A stretch of 6,784 nt of DNA from Promethearchaeota archaeon. GTDB taxonomy: Archaea; Asgardarchaeota; Lokiarchaeia; Sigynarchaeales; SOKP01. Under the pieces are notes generated by a model. That model was not told the origin of the DNA. It was given only the letters and a program-made list of their open reading frames with translations, and did not search any database. A program made the translations under genes and the position numbers. How positions within the stretch are numbered: the stretch's first letter is position 1; each line of letters starts with the position of its first letter. Positions 6,424-6,784 of the stretch are shown here, in pieces. The stretch covers positions 1 to 6,784 of the forward strand of contig JAEOTL010000234.1 of the NCBI GenBank assembly GCA_016839845.1, written 5' to 3'.

Positions 6424-6784
6424 GTTATCCTCGGGTCGATAATTGTGTACATTACATCAGCAACTAAGGTTCCAGTAAGAGTAAATATTACGGCGAATAC
6501 CGTTAAGCCATTAATGAGTAAGTAATCACCCGCAAGAAGTGATTGGATAAAAAAATACCCAAATCCTTCGTAAGCAAAAACCGTCTCAATAAAAAGAGAT
6601 CCTAGTAATGCGCCCAATGAACCCCCAATGATTTTGTCACTAGATGGGAGTAAGGCATTCCGTAGTGCATGTTTATTAATGACCTTGTCTTCTTCAACTC
6701 CTTTTGCACGGGCCGTTCTAATATAATCTTGATCTAACACTTCTAACATGCTAGAGCGCGTTAGTGCGGTTAAACCCGCTAATG
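6414..6784 (-). CDS. dppB: DppB-type peptide/nickel ABC transporter permease (C-terminal part; 5' end beyond window)
   Basis: An ATG at 6749 could be taken as the start, but the frame stays open to the right edge. The 11 codons before that ATG read L-A-G-L-T-A-L-T-R-S-S, which joins M-L-E-V-L-D-Q-D-Y-I-R-T-A-R-A-K-G, the highly conserved DppB coupling-loop region. So 122 residues of the C-terminal part are visible, of a protein normally a little over 300. After the EAA-type loop (D-Y-I-R-T-A-R-A-K-G to H-A-L-R-N-A-L-L-P) come two hydrophobic segments, with E-T-V-F and G-F-G between them, and the standard ending D-P-R-I. It is the first visible gene of the operon and forms the channel with DppC. 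The residues after L-L-P (S-S-D-K) are less usual than the hydrophobic ones seen in bacterial homologues. Confidence 0.93.
   Translation of the reverse strand, partial: LAGLTALTRSSMLEVLDQDYIRTARAKGVEEDKVINKHALRNALLPSSDKIIGGSLGALLGSLFIETVFAYEGFGYFFIQSLLAGDYLLINGLTVFAVIFTLTGTLVADVMYTIIDPRITYK

Noticed and set aside
6747..6749. ATG as the start of a 111-residue permease
   Set aside because: Conserved DppB residues continue in frame upstream to the window edge; this is an internal methionine of a truncated view, not a short gene.
1..6784. tRNA, rRNA, CRISPR array, insertion sequence or riboswitch
   Set aside because: No spaced direct repeats, cloverleaf-like GC-rich blocks, transposase motifs or terminal inverted repeats were seen; nearly all the sequence is accounted for by the five genes.

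Overview
The window is AT-rich DNA from what is most likely an archaeon, and the protein features lean towards the Asgard (Loki-/Heimdall-like) group. The best clue is the first gene. It encodes a secreted, sequon-rich protein ending in an I-P-G-F motif, one membrane helix and a lysine/arginine tail, the layout of archaeal and Asgard C-terminal sorting signals. The placement is inference: there is no rRNA or informational gene here to confirm it.

Layout: (1) Bases 1-885, plus strand, hold the 3' part of the surface-protein gene, whose true start lies just outside the window. (2) Bases 886-1118 are a short convergent intergenic stretch with a T-rich terminator and an orphan TATA-like box. (3) Bases 1119-6784, minus strand, hold one operon for a peptide/nickel-type (Dpp/Opp) ABC transporter. 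In transcription order it reads dppB (3' part only, cut by the right edge), dppC, dppD-like, dppF-like. The gaps are 27, 61 and 53 nt. No substrate-binding protein gene is visible; it could lie beyond the right edge.

DppB and DppC would form the membrane channel, and DppD and DppF the ATPase pair that powers uptake of peptides or a similar solute. Both ATPases keep every catalytic motif and a C-terminal cysteine cluster that fits a [4Fe-4S] site.

The unusual part is that neither ATPase is the normal soluble protein of about 330 residues. The DppD-like protein has about 260 extra N-terminal residues with about 7 predicted membrane helices. The DppF-like protein has about 390 extra residues with about 12-13. 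These two domains do not resemble DppB/DppC or, by eye, each other. If real, they make an ABC importer whose nucleotide-binding subunits are themselves integral membrane proteins. This is the window's main candidate for an undescribed arrangement.
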